From the NCBI GenBank assembly GCA_937894465.1, contig CALCRE010000060.1:1-48823 (forward strand): a stretch of 48,823 bases of DNA, in the 5' to 3' direction. Shown piece by piece: positions 24,494 through 32,229 of this stretch. The stretch is from an uncultured Clostridia bacterium (GTDB lineage: Bacteria > Bacillota > Clostridia > JAAYHZ01). Both the position numbers and the translations under genes were made by a program. The notes under the pieces were generated by a model that saw only the letters and a program-made list of their open reading frames with translations, searched no databases and was not told where the DNA came from. Position 1 is the first letter of the stretch, and the number at the start of each line of letters is the position of its first letter.

Positions 24494-24862
24494 ATGCGAT
24501 ACATATTTAAGGACGGGAAATACAGGCAGGTATTACCGGAGGATCCCTACGAAGTAAAAGGTCATAATCATGAGGTTTTAGGAACGGTTCAAGTTGCAAA
24601 TGTAAAAGGTTGCCCTCACACCCATCGTTTTGCAACGGTATCCGGGGAAGCAGTAAGAGAAGGTACCGACCACAGGCATGAAGTAAGGTACATAACGGAC
24701 ACTTATGAGGGTCATCATCATGAATTCTGCGGTATGACGGAGACGTCTGTAAAAACATGTGACAGACATGTTCATTTTCTAAAAGGAACCACCTCGGAAA
24801 ACGCAGGCCACAAACACGGGTTCCAAGCGACCACTTTAATAGAGGATCCTATAGGCAAATAG
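24494..24862 (+). CDS. ymaF: YmaF-family His-rich protein
   Basis: 122 aa from ATG 24494, 7 bases after GGAG; an in-frame ATG at 24458 has no ribosome site. Six HxH-type pairs are spaced about 15-20 residues apart (HNHE, HTHR, HRHE, HHHE, RHVH, HKHG), each at the edge of a predicted beta strand, the pattern of the YmaF family (PF12788). The regular His pairs suggest a beta structure binding several metal ions (Zn, Ni or Cu) or a surface-ordered repeat; function is unknown. No signal peptide. Ended by the terminator at 24869. Confidence 0.85.
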   Translation: MRYIFKDGKYRQVLPEDPYEVKGHNHEVLGTVQVANVKGCPHTHRFATVSGEAVREGTDHRHEVRYITDTYEGHHHEFCGMTETSVKTCDRHVHFLKGTTSENAGHKHGFQATTLIEDPIGK

Positions 24863-24868
24863 CTTCCG

Positions 24869-24890
24869 GGCGGTCTTACCGCCTTTTTTT
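24869..24890 (+). terminator. Terminator after ymaF
   Basis: GGCGGT (24869-24874), CTT, ACCGCC (24878-24883), then TTTTTTT. Ends the ymaF gene immediately before the convergent cardiolipin synthase gene. Confidence 0.9.
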
Positions 24891-24893
24891 ATG

Positions 24894-26441
24894 CTATAAC
24901 AAAGGTATCAAAAGCTTTAATACAAATTGTATGATTTTTGAATGCACAGGCCTGTTTTTCCATTGTTCCAGAGTGATTTCTTCGCTGATAGGGAATAAGG
25001 ATTCAATATCATGTCGAATCTCTTGTAACACCGGTGCACCACAAATCCATACACCGTTTTCAAAGTGAAGAAAAAAACTCCTGTAATCCATATTGATACT
25101 GCCGGTAACTGCATGATTGTCATCACTGATAATGGTTTTTGCATGAATATATCCCGGTGTGTATTCATAAATTCTGACTCCGTTCTTAAGAAGACGCCCG
25201 TAGTTGGAACGGGTGACCATGTGAACATACCAATGATCCCAGATTTTCGGTGTGATGATTCGAACATCCACACCGCTTTTTGCTGCAAGGCACAATGCGT
25301 CGGTCATGTTATCCTCCACAACCAGGTATGGTGTGGTTATGTACACATACTCACGGGCGGAATAGATGATCTGACGATAAGTGGCTTCTGCCGGGTTATG
25401 GGGATGATTGACCGGACCGTCATTAAAAGGTTGATAAAAGCCTTCAGTTTCATCTTGCACATATGTACCTGTCACCGAATACTTTTCATAATCCTCCGAG
25501 GAGTTGCTCTCGGTTTCCCACATTTGCAAAAAGGTAACGGTCAGACTGTAAACCGCTTCTCCTTCCAAACGAATGGCGGTATCTTTCCAATGTCCGTGTT
25601 TTTCATATATATTAGCATATTCATCGGCCAGATTGGTTCCCCCGGTATAACCCACATTGCCATCGATGACGGCAACCTTTTGATGATTTCTATAATTGAT
25701 AAACAGCCTTGATAATTTACAGTGAACCGGGTTAAAACGATAGACTTGAATATGATCATCCTTTAATGTTTTGTGCAACTGATCCGGAGCAGTCATTATG
25801 CTTCCGAAATCATCATACATAAGCCGTACTTCAACTCCTTGAGCGGCTTTTTCTCTTAGAATTTCATAGATCTCATCCCATAAAAAACCTTTGGATAAAA
25901 TGTAGTATTCAAGGAAAATGAATTTTCGTGCCCTTTTCAGGTCTTCGATCATAGCTTTAAAGTGGTTTTCACCCAACGGATAATAGGTGCACTTGGTGTT
26001 TTTGTACAGGGGAAACCCTTCATTTTCAAGATATACCGATACTTTATTGCAATCAGGATATTGCTCTTGCAATGCCAAGCGAAGCTTAGGATCATGTTTG
26101 AATTTTCTTAAGCTTTCAACCAATATTTTACGAATGTGTTTGCTTTTTTTGGTGTTTGTTGCACTTCTCCCCCACATCAAATAAACTAGACCGCCGAATA
26201 CAGGCATGATCAAGATGATAATACTCCATGCGACGGTATATGCAGAAGTTTTATTCCGATCTATAATATAGAAAACAATCAGTAATCCGAAAACCTCCAA
26301 AAAGGCATATGCAAAAAAAGCATAGTGACGCAACAAGAGGGCGATATATGCAAACAATATCAGTTGTGTAACAATAGCTACAGTCACGATCATGAGACGA
26401 AAAGTGCCGTCACAATTTTTTCTTGATTTCATTTGAATCAA
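24894..26441 (-). CDS. cls: Cardiolipin synthase
   Basis: 515 aa. Two N-terminal membrane helices and a PLDc_N domain (about 10-75) precede two phospholipase-D modules, each with an HxKx4Dx6GS/T motif: 'HQKVAVIDGNVGYTGGTN' (about 240-257) and 'HAKTIISDDNHAVTGSINMD' (about 422-441). It condenses two phosphatidylglycerols to cardiolipin at the membrane. The start is TTG 26441 with GAGG 5 bases upstream; the next ATG is too far from the ribosome site. Monocistronic and convergent with ymaF. Confidence 0.95.
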   Translation of the reverse strand: MIQMKSRKNCDGTFRLMIVTVAIVTQLILFAYIALLLRHYAFFAYAFLEVFGLLIVFYIIDRNKTSAYTVAWSIIILIMPVFGGLVYLMWGRSATNTKKSKHIRKILVESLRKFKHDPKLRLALQEQYPDCNKVSVYLENEGFPLYKNTKCTYYPLGENHFKAMIEDLKRARKFIFLEYYILSKGFLWDEIYEILREKAAQGVEVRLMYDDFGSIMTAPDQLHKTLKDDHIQVYRFNPVHCKLSRLFINYRNHQKVAVIDGNVGYTGGTNLADEYANIYEKHGHWKDTAIRLEGEAVYSLTVTFLQMWETESNSSEDYEKYSVTGTYVQDETEGFYQPFNDGPVNHPHNPAEATYRQIIYSAREYVYITTPYLVVEDNMTDALCLAAKSGVDVRIITPKIWDHWYVHMVTRSNYGRLLKNGVRIYEYTPGYIHAKTIISDDNHAVTGSINMDYRSFFLHFENGVWICGAPVLQEIRHDIESLFPISEEITLEQWKNRPVHSKIIQFVLKLLIPLL

Positions 26442-26634
26442 TGTTTCCTCTATCTATTACTCTTTTTGTTCTTTTTATTATTTTTCTTTCTAATAATATA
26501 GTATCATATGCAGTTAAGATCATAATTATTGTATAATAGTAATGGTATCATAAACCGTGAAAAGATCAATGAAAATTTAGGTAAATAACAATGAAAACAG
26601 TGGAATATTGATGAAATGTTAGAAAGGATCCAAT

Positions 26635-29106
26635 ATGGAATATATACCTGCTGAGAATGTTTGGGAAATAGAACCGATCGCATGGGAAAAAGCAATTGAT
26701 AACGAGATGTCCGAAAGGATTTATAACATACTGTTAAAGTGGTTGCCTTATGCTGATTCCCAATTTAGCGACACTTGGAACACACGACCTAACTGCGGAC
26801 ACTTTTTCGGTGGTTCCTATTGGTACGGGCAAGAAACCGCACATACTGTGGTTGTATTCGCAGTACTGTCTAAGCTTGGCCCCTATCAAGCCGAAGTGAC
26901 CTGTATCTCCAGAGACCAGGTAAAGATCAAAGCAATCAAAGCCATTCGGTATTTAGCATTTACGCATGACACCGGTCCTGAGGATTGCGTTCGGGATCAA
27001 GGTCCTAATCCTCATTGCAGCGGCAAAAAGTGGGGTGGAATGTATGACGGTTTCTTTATGGCTTCTCAAACCGGAAGAACCGTTGCATACCTAGGCCTTG
27101 CGGCATGGTTGCTGTGGGACGATCTGGATGATGAAACTAAAATGGCCGTTCAAAATGTCGTATCTTGGTATGCGGACAGGTGGTCAACGGAGCCACCCCG
27201 TAATGGAGCGTTTTTTGACACCCAAGTTGAAGAGAACGCTTGGACGGCTCAAGGCATATCCACAGCATACAACATGTTTCCGGAACATCCACACCGACAG
27301 ACTTGGAAGGATGGGTTTATACGGTGGTCTCTCAACACCGCCACCACTTTTGCAGATCGGCTCAATCAAGAAAATTATGAAGGAAAACCGTTGAATCATT
27401 GGATTAACTGCATTACACTTTTCCCGGACTACACCACTGAAAATCATGCATTTGTTCATCCTAGTTATCTTAGCGCCGGTATCAATTTAAGAGGCGTCCA
27501 TGCCTTGTTCAGTATGATTTCCGATCAACAAATTCTTGAAAGTGCTTTGTACAACAATGAAAAAGTATACGAGAAAGCTTTAAAATTATTCACACAGTAT
27601 GACGGGTTGGTCATTCCGGTACAAGGTCAAGACTGGTGGTACAACAGACAACATGAACGACAACTCACTCACACCATTTTAAATGTTCTGCATCATAACG
27701 CTGATGCGGCAAGACTGTGTCGCAATGCTTTGACAAGCATAGAGAAAATACAAAACTCCAATATAAGGGGCTGTTTATTGGAAGAAAAAGGTGAAGAATG
27801 TGTCATTCGTCCCGGATTGCAATTTGCAAAGGATATGGAACACGGTTCTGCGGCGGATCTTTTGGTTTCCTACATGCTTTATTTATTCGGCGGGAACGGA
27901 GTATCTCCTTCGGATCAGCAGCAAATGCAATCAAGGTTGTCCGGAGTGTATTACTTCCCTTATGGTAGTTTGTTGGTGCACCGCAAACCGGACAGTTTTA
28001 CAAGTTTCAGCTGGCGAAATAATTGTATGGGATTATGTCTTCCGGAAGCCGGTATGTGGGATATCACCGCGATGTTTTCAAGCTTTACCGGTCACATCGT
28101 CTTTTCAGAGAAAAAAGGTGTCAAGGGCTTATCTAATGAGATTCATATCCGTGAAACGTTGAATCACAGCGAAAGGGTATACAATGACGGATTCGCAGCT
28201 TGTGCATCCATTTCCCGTGGCGACCGGGAAATCATACAGGATGTGGCATTTGTTTCACTACCTGATGGTAACACGGTATATATAGAGCAATTAAACATAC
28301 AAAAGCCTTGTGAAAATGCGACCGTGGAAACAGGTTTGATCGGTATAAGGAATGAAAATCTAATCAATGCACCGGATCTGGCTCCGGGTAAGATCGATTT
28401 ATACACAGAAAACGCAAAGAAGACCTATAAGGGGTTTTATGGTTCCGAACCGGATGAAATCGACGATTACAAACCTTCGAAGTATGTGAATGTGAACAAC
28501 ACCATGGGTTATGTATTAGGCGGTTCTTCCGGAATCCGCTATGTCAACAAGCACGTTTATCCCCAATGGAAAGGCGTTGAGGATCAGTTGATACTGAATC
28601 ATATGGGAGAAAAGACCTTTGACAAAGAGCAGACTCTTGCTCCTTTTGTTGTCATGGTTATGCCCAATAAAACATATCAACAAACCGCCATGTCGGTAAA
28701 CGATTTGATGGTGATGAACCCGAAATGTCCAAAAACCGTATTATTAACCGCTTGCAATCATCTTGTCACAGTAAATTTCAATGATAAATCGGTGAATACC
28801 GCCGGAGAATTCGAAATAAAAAGAGCTCAAGTGATGCTATTCAAGGGGATCAATCGAATTTTCGACAATCATTATATTTGGCACGGAGAACTTTCTGCAT
28901 TTTCTTCGGATTATCACCCTTGTTTGTATATGATCAAAGCAAGCGACTTTCCAAGATTCAATCTTCATGTACTGGTGTCCAAGGAGAAGGTTTTTTTTGA
29001 AAACAGATCCGACCACACAACTGTGTTTACTTTATGCAATTCCTTTGGTGATGAATTAAAGGATTATCGTTTGAAAAGAAATGAAATTGATATGTGGAAT
29101 TTGTAG
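26635..29106 (+). CDS. Large cytoplasmic polysaccharide-lyase-like protein
   Basis: 823 aa, no signal peptide. The first ~400 residues are helix- and Trp/Tyr-rich ('FFGGSYWYGQETAHTVVVFAVLS', 'GKKWGGMYDGFFMASQTGRTVAYLGLAAWLLWDDL', 'QDWWYNRQHERQLTH') as in an (alpha/alpha)n toroid; the rest is beta-rich (about 440-820), as in heparinase/chondroitin-AC-type lyases. Candidate catalytic residues are the Asn-Trp-His/Tyr clusters around 'GQDWWYNRQHERQL' (about 335-348). I infer an intracellular lyase or hydrolase on imported oligosaccharides; the exact family is not recognised. RBS GAAAGG, ATG 26635. The TIM-barrel gene follows 27 bases later in the same operon. Confidence 0.7.
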   Translation: MEYIPAENVWEIEPIAWEKAIDNEMSERIYNILLKWLPYADSQFSDTWNTRPNCGHFFGGSYWYGQETAHTVVVFAVLSKLGPYQAEVTCISRDQVKIKAIKAIRYLAFTHDTGPEDCVRDQGPNPHCSGKKWGGMYDGFFMASQTGRTVAYLGLAAWLLWDDLDDETKMAVQNVVSWYADRWSTEPPRNGAFFDTQVEENAWTAQGISTAYNMFPEHPHRQTWKDGFIRWSLNTATTFADRLNQENYEGKPLNHWINCITLFPDYTTENHAFVHPSYLSAGINLRGVHALFSMISDQQILESALYNNEKVYEKALKLFTQYDGLVIPVQGQDWWYNRQHERQLTHTILNVLHHNADAARLCRNALTSIEKIQNSNIRGCLLEEKGEECVIRPGLQFAKDMEHGSAADLLVSYMLYLFGGNGVSPSDQQQMQSRLSGVYYFPYGSLLVHRKPDSFTSFSWRNNCMGLCLPEAGMWDITAMFSSFTGHIVFSEKKGVKGLSNEIHIRETLNHSERVYNDGFAACASISRGDREIIQDVAFVSLPDGNTVYIEQLNIQKPCENATVETGLIGIRNENLINAPDLAPGKIDLYTENAKKTYKGFYGSEPDEIDDYKPSKYVNVNNTMGYVLGGSSGIRYVNKHVYPQWKGVEDQLILNHMGEKTFDKEQTLAPFVVMVMPNKTYQQTAMSVNDLMVMNPKCPKTVLLTACNHLVTVNFNDKSVNTAGEFEIKRAQVMLFKGINRIFDNHYIWHGELSAFSSDYHPCLYMIKASDFPRFNLHVLVSKEKVFFENRSDHTTVFTLCNSFGDELKDYRLKRNEIDMWNL

Positions 29107-29133
29107 GATAAATTTTTAAAATTGGAGGTCATT

Positions 29134-29973
29134 ATGATACCCACAGTTGATTTTTACGGCCACAAGATAAGCAGATTGATTTTAGGCGACAATCCTTTCA
29201 CCGGACATTCCTATATCGAGTCACTCCACTCCGGTGAAGAGATGATGGATTATTACACAGCAGAAAGTTGTGTAAAAGCTATGTTTGAGGCTCAAGAAAG
29301 CGGAATTAACACTTATATGGCTTTAGGAGATCCTTTCATTTTACGTGTCATCCGGCAGTACAAGAATGAAGGCGGAAAGATGAACATCATGTTTCAATCC
29401 TATGCCGGAATGGATTTAGCCGTCAACTTGAGAATGATGTTAAAATGCGAACCCATAGCCATTTATCATCAAGGATCCACCGCAGATTACTATTGTGAAC
29501 AAGGTCAGGAAAAACTTCTGAAAGAGCGCATTAAAATGATTAAGGACACCGGCGTCATAGCGGGAATGGCTACCCATGTACCGGAAACCCTTTTACGCGC
29601 ATATGAGGAGGATTGGGGCGCAGACTTTTACAGCGCATGCCTTTATAACGCAAGAAGACAACAAAGAGGTCAGCAAAGCGGTTTCATCACCGGTAAAACA
29701 AAAGAACACCTTGTTTTCTTCCCGGAGGATCGACTCTCCATGTTTGATGCCATTAAAAAGGTTCAAAAACCCATCGTAGCGTTTAAAGTTTTTGCAGGCG
29801 GTCAGGTATTCTTAGGTCATGAACCGGAAGAAATCCCGGCGGTTGCTCATACAGCCTTAAAGGAGGCATATGACAACATCAAGCCTTCGGATATGATCAT
29901 GCTTGGGGTATTCCAAAAACACAAAAATCAGCTGAAGGAAAACACAGATATCGTCAAGAAAATCTTTAAATGA
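29134..29973 (+). CDS. TIM-barrel protein of unknown function
   Basis: 279 aa from ATG 29134 with TTGGAGGTC just before; a TTG start at 29122 would overlap the ribosome site. Strand-end motifs 'SRLILGDNPFTGH' (about 10-22), 'MNIMFQSYAGMD' (about 84-95), 'GVIAGMATHVPE' (about 138-149) and 'IVAFKVFAGGQVFLG' (about 213-227) suggest a beta/alpha barrel like aldo-keto or DUF-type sugar isomerases. No cofactor motif is obvious. It is the second gene of the operon with the lyase-like protein, so processing of that enzyme's product is likely. Followed by the terminator at 30006. Confidence 0.7.
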   Translation: MIPTVDFYGHKISRLILGDNPFTGHSYIESLHSGEEMMDYYTAESCVKAMFEAQESGINTYMALGDPFILRVIRQYKNEGGKMNIMFQSYAGMDLAVNLRMMLKCEPIAIYHQGSTADYYCEQGQEKLLKERIKMIKDTGVIAGMATHVPETLLRAYEEDWGADFYSACLYNARRQQRGQQSGFITGKTKEHLVFFPEDRLSMFDAIKKVQKPIVAFKVFAGGQVFLGHEPEEIPAVAHTALKEAYDNIKPSDMIMLGVFQKHKNQLKENTDIVKKIFK

Positions 29974-30005
29974 TTCGAACAAATAAATAAATAATAAATC
30001 TAATT

Positions 30006-30034
30006 AGCCGGAACCATATGTTTTCCGGCTTTTT
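30006..30034. terminator. Terminator between convergent genes
   Basis: AGCCGGAA (30006-30013), ACCATATG-type loop, TTCCGGCT (30023-30030), TTTT. Closes the lyase-TIM operon and lies at the end of the GNAT gene on the other strand. Confidence 0.85.
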
Positions 30035-30470
30035 AATATTCGTATTTCATAATGATGTTGTCACCTTCACGAAGTTCATCGGTGATCACAAATCCTAATT
30101 TGGTATAAAGATTTTTTGCCGCTTTATTTTCCGGTTCACAATCGATATAGATTTTGTGATAGTTCGGATCTACCGTTATTCGATCCATCAGAAGCTTCAT
30201 GGCTTTGAAGCCATAACCTCTCGATTGATATCCGGCATCGATCATCAATCGATATATGTAATAGGTGTTAACCTCGGCATCAATACAATACATGGTGAAT
30301 CCCACCATAGTCTCGTCATCATAAATAGCCAAAGGAATGCATTCGGGTTCGTATTTGGATTGCGCTAAAGACACGGCATTCGATGCAACAAAGCTTTGTT
30401 GTTCCTGCTTCACTCTCAATCTCAAACATGCCCTGTAATTATCACGAGTTATTGCTCTTAAATAAATCAT
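30033..30470 (-). CDS. GNAT-family N-acetyltransferase (SpeG/BltD-like)
   Basis: 145 aa. 'IYRLMIDAGYQSRGYGFKAM' (about residues 69-88) carries the R/QxxGxG acetyl-CoA loop, and 'NKAAKNLYTKLGFVITDE' (about 119-136) the closing strand of the fold. Most similar in feel to spermidine N-acetyltransferases, but the substrate is not certain. Start ATG 30470, weak ribosome site (AGGTGA about 11 bases upstream). It follows another GNAT gene by 3 bases, so both belong to one operon with the small membrane protein. Confidence 0.85.
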   Translation of the reverse strand: MIYLRAITRDNYRACLRLRVKQEQQSFVASNAVSLAQSKYEPECIPLAIYDDETMVGFTMYCIDAEVNTYYIYRLMIDAGYQSRGYGFKAMKLLMDRITVDPNYHKIYIDCEPENKAAKNLYTKLGFVITDELREGDNIIMKYEY

Positions 30471-30473
30471 CTG

Positions 30474-30914
30474 TTACTTAATCACCTTCTCCATTTCAAA
30501 ATGAGGAACGGTCACTTCCATAAATTCTTCACCGATAATTTTGTAATCCATTCTTTTGTAAAAGGACAACGCTGTCTTTCTAGCATGTAAAACAATTCTG
30601 CCGTATCCAAGTTCCTTTGCCACTGTTTCTGCAAAGGCAACCATCCGGGTTCCGAACCCTTTACCTTGGTGTTCTTCTTCCACTGCAACCTGTCTCATCT
30701 TGACCGTATGCAAACTTAAGGGGGTTAATACCAATACCCCGATGATAAGCATGTTATAGAAAACACCGATATGGATATCGTTGATTTCCTTGTTTAAATT
30801 CTCTTGGAATAAATTCAATCCCAAAGGTCTTCGAAGAATTTTATCCCTTAACAACAAGGATTGTCGGTAATCTTCCGACTGATATTTTATGATTCTTATA
30901 TCCACTTTTATCAT
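30474..30914 (-). CDS. GNAT-family N-acetyltransferase
   Basis: 146 aa. 'MRQVAVEEEHQGKGFGTRMV' (about residues 70-89) is the acetyl-CoA binding loop (QGKGFG) and 'ARKTALSFYKRMDYKIIGEEF' the C-terminal strand. Substrate unknown. The start ATG overlaps the stop of the upstream small membrane protein gene by 4 bases (ATGA), showing coupled translation. Confidence 0.87.
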   Translation of the reverse strand: MIKVDIRIIKYQSEDYRQSLLLRDKILRRPLGLNLFQENLNKEINDIHIGVFYNMLIIGVLVLTPLSLHTVKMRQVAVEEEHQGKGFGTRMVAFAETVAKELGYGRIVLHARKTALSFYKRMDYKIIGEEFMEVTVPHFEMEKVIK

Positions 30915-31105
30915 TTTTGTTGCTTCATCTTTTTAAGCATGGGAACAATACCGCTATAAATGAAACACATGGATATGAATAATAGGAAAATCAACAGCGC
31001 ACCCCATGTATTGTTCATTTCCGCTTTCACAAGAATCACTGCGTATGCGATAATACCTACAACACCGATTAATATCCTGATCAATTCTTTTTTGTTCTCT
31101 TTCAA
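30911..31105 (-). CDS. Small two-helix membrane protein
   Basis: 64 aa. Two hydrophobic helices, about residues 9-26 ('IRILIGVVGIIAYAVILV') and 33-53 ('WGALLIFLLFISMCFIYSGIV'), with lysine-rich ends. Start TTG 31105 with GGAGG 7 bases upstream. Overlaps the following GNAT gene by 4 bases. No family recognised; perhaps an anchor or stress-membrane peptide. Confidence 0.75.
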   Translation of the reverse strand: MKENKKELIRILIGVVGIIAYAVILVKAEMNNTWGALLIFLLFISMCFIYSGIVPMLKKMKQQK

Positions 31106-31118
31106 AGTAAAACCTCCG

Positions 31119-31724
31119 TTAACCGTCTATTAAGTATCCATTTTCAACCGCTTCTTGCACAATCATTTTTATATATTCCCACAACAACTTGGAGCCTTCC
31201 TGTATATGGGCATTTTTAGTCAAGACTTGTTCTTTTGTCACATTCAACCGCTTCCATTGCAAGCCTTCCGTCATATAGTTATGATAAATAGGCATAAATC
31301 GATCCAAAGCGTTGGCATATTTGGACTCGTTGCTCCTTCTCTCGTCAAACTCAATCCAAAGGGCAATGAATTGTTTCTTTTGATCGGAAGGCAACAAGCC
31401 GAATATTCTCTCCGCGGCATTTCTCTCTTGTTCCGCTCTTAATTTCGGATCAACCTTCGCATAAGCAAACACATCCCCCGCATCAATTTCCACGATGTCA
31501 TGCAATACGACCATTTGAAAAACCTTAGTTATGTCCAACTCATCAAAATCGGTGTATTCCGATAAAACAAGCGCTGCAACCGCCATATGCCACGAATGCT
31601 CTGCATCGTTTTCCCTACGGGATTGATCCATCAAAACCGTGTTGCGGATTATCTGCTTCGCTTTATCAATTTCAGCTAAAAACCCCAATTGGCTTTCCAA
31701 TCTTTCTAATTTTTTTGCATCCAA
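31119..31724 (-). CDS. HD-domain phosphohydrolase (YfbR/HDDC2-like 5'-nucleotidase)
   Basis: 201 aa. The HD metal ligands are present: 'ENDAEHSWHMAVAAL' (about residues 37-51; first His) and 'VVLHDIVEIDAGDVF' (about 71-85; His-Asp plus Glu), with a later Asp near 'NALDRFMP' (about 139-146). The family hydrolyses deoxynucleoside 5'-monophosphates with a divalent metal. Probable start TTG 31724 after GGTGAT. The gap to the small membrane protein is 13 bases, so it leads that operon. Confidence 0.87.
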   Translation of the reverse strand: MDAKKLERLESQLGFLAEIDKAKQIIRNTVLMDQSRRENDAEHSWHMAVAALVLSEYTDFDELDITKVFQMVVLHDIVEIDAGDVFAYAKVDPKLRAEQERNAAERIFGLLPSDQKKQFIALWIEFDERRSNESKYANALDRFMPIYHNYMTEGLQWKRLNVTKEQVLTKNAHIQEGSKLLWEYIKMIVQEAVENGYLIDG

Positions 31725-31752
31725 TTCATATCACCGTTTCTCTTAATGCATT

Positions 31753-32229
31753 TTATATATTTTTAATACTACAACAAATTTCATCATTCTTCAACAGGAT
31801 GATTCCATAGGAGGCCTGAATAGAATTTCTTGAAACACGACCGATTCTACCGGGATTCATCATCCATATACCTCCTTCGTTTTCCAAATACGGTATATGA
31901 GTATGTCCGAAAAGAATCATGTCGGCATTAACGCTCTCTCCTTTGTAAAAGATTCGAGACAATCCGAATTGTACATTATACCGGTCTCCATGGGTGATAT
32001 AGATTCGCTTTTTGTTTTTGATGATTGTTTTTTCATAAGGATAACATATGACAGTATCGGTGTTGCCCGGCACCATCTCCATGGGTATTTCCGGAAAGTC
32101 TTTTTGCAAGTGTTCTGCATCCGTGATATGATCTCCTAAGTGAATCACCAATTCAGGTCTTTCTTTTTTGACAACGAAAGTCATTGTCTCGTTATCCCTA
32201 TGAGAATCAGCAAAAACAACGATTTTCAA
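31753..32229 (-). CDS. YfcE/MJ0936-type metallophosphoesterase
   Basis: 158 aa. All five metal-ligand motifs of calcineurin-like phosphodiesterases are seen: 'FADSHRD' (D-x-H), 'HLGDHITD' (GD), 'VPGNTD' (GN), 'ITHGD' and 'LFGHTH'. Cleaves phosphodiesters or nucleotides; the cellular substrate is unknown. Start TTG 32229 after GGAGG; it overlaps the secA-like stop by 4 bases, so translation is coupled. Confidence 0.9.
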   Translation of the reverse strand: MKIVVFADSHRDNETMTFVVKKERPELVIHLGDHITDAEHLQKDFPEIPMEMVPGNTDTVICYPYEKTIIKNKKRIYITHGDRYNVQFGLSRIFYKGESVNADMILFGHTHIPYLENEGGIWMMNPGRIGRVSRNSIQASYGIILLKNDEICCSIKNI

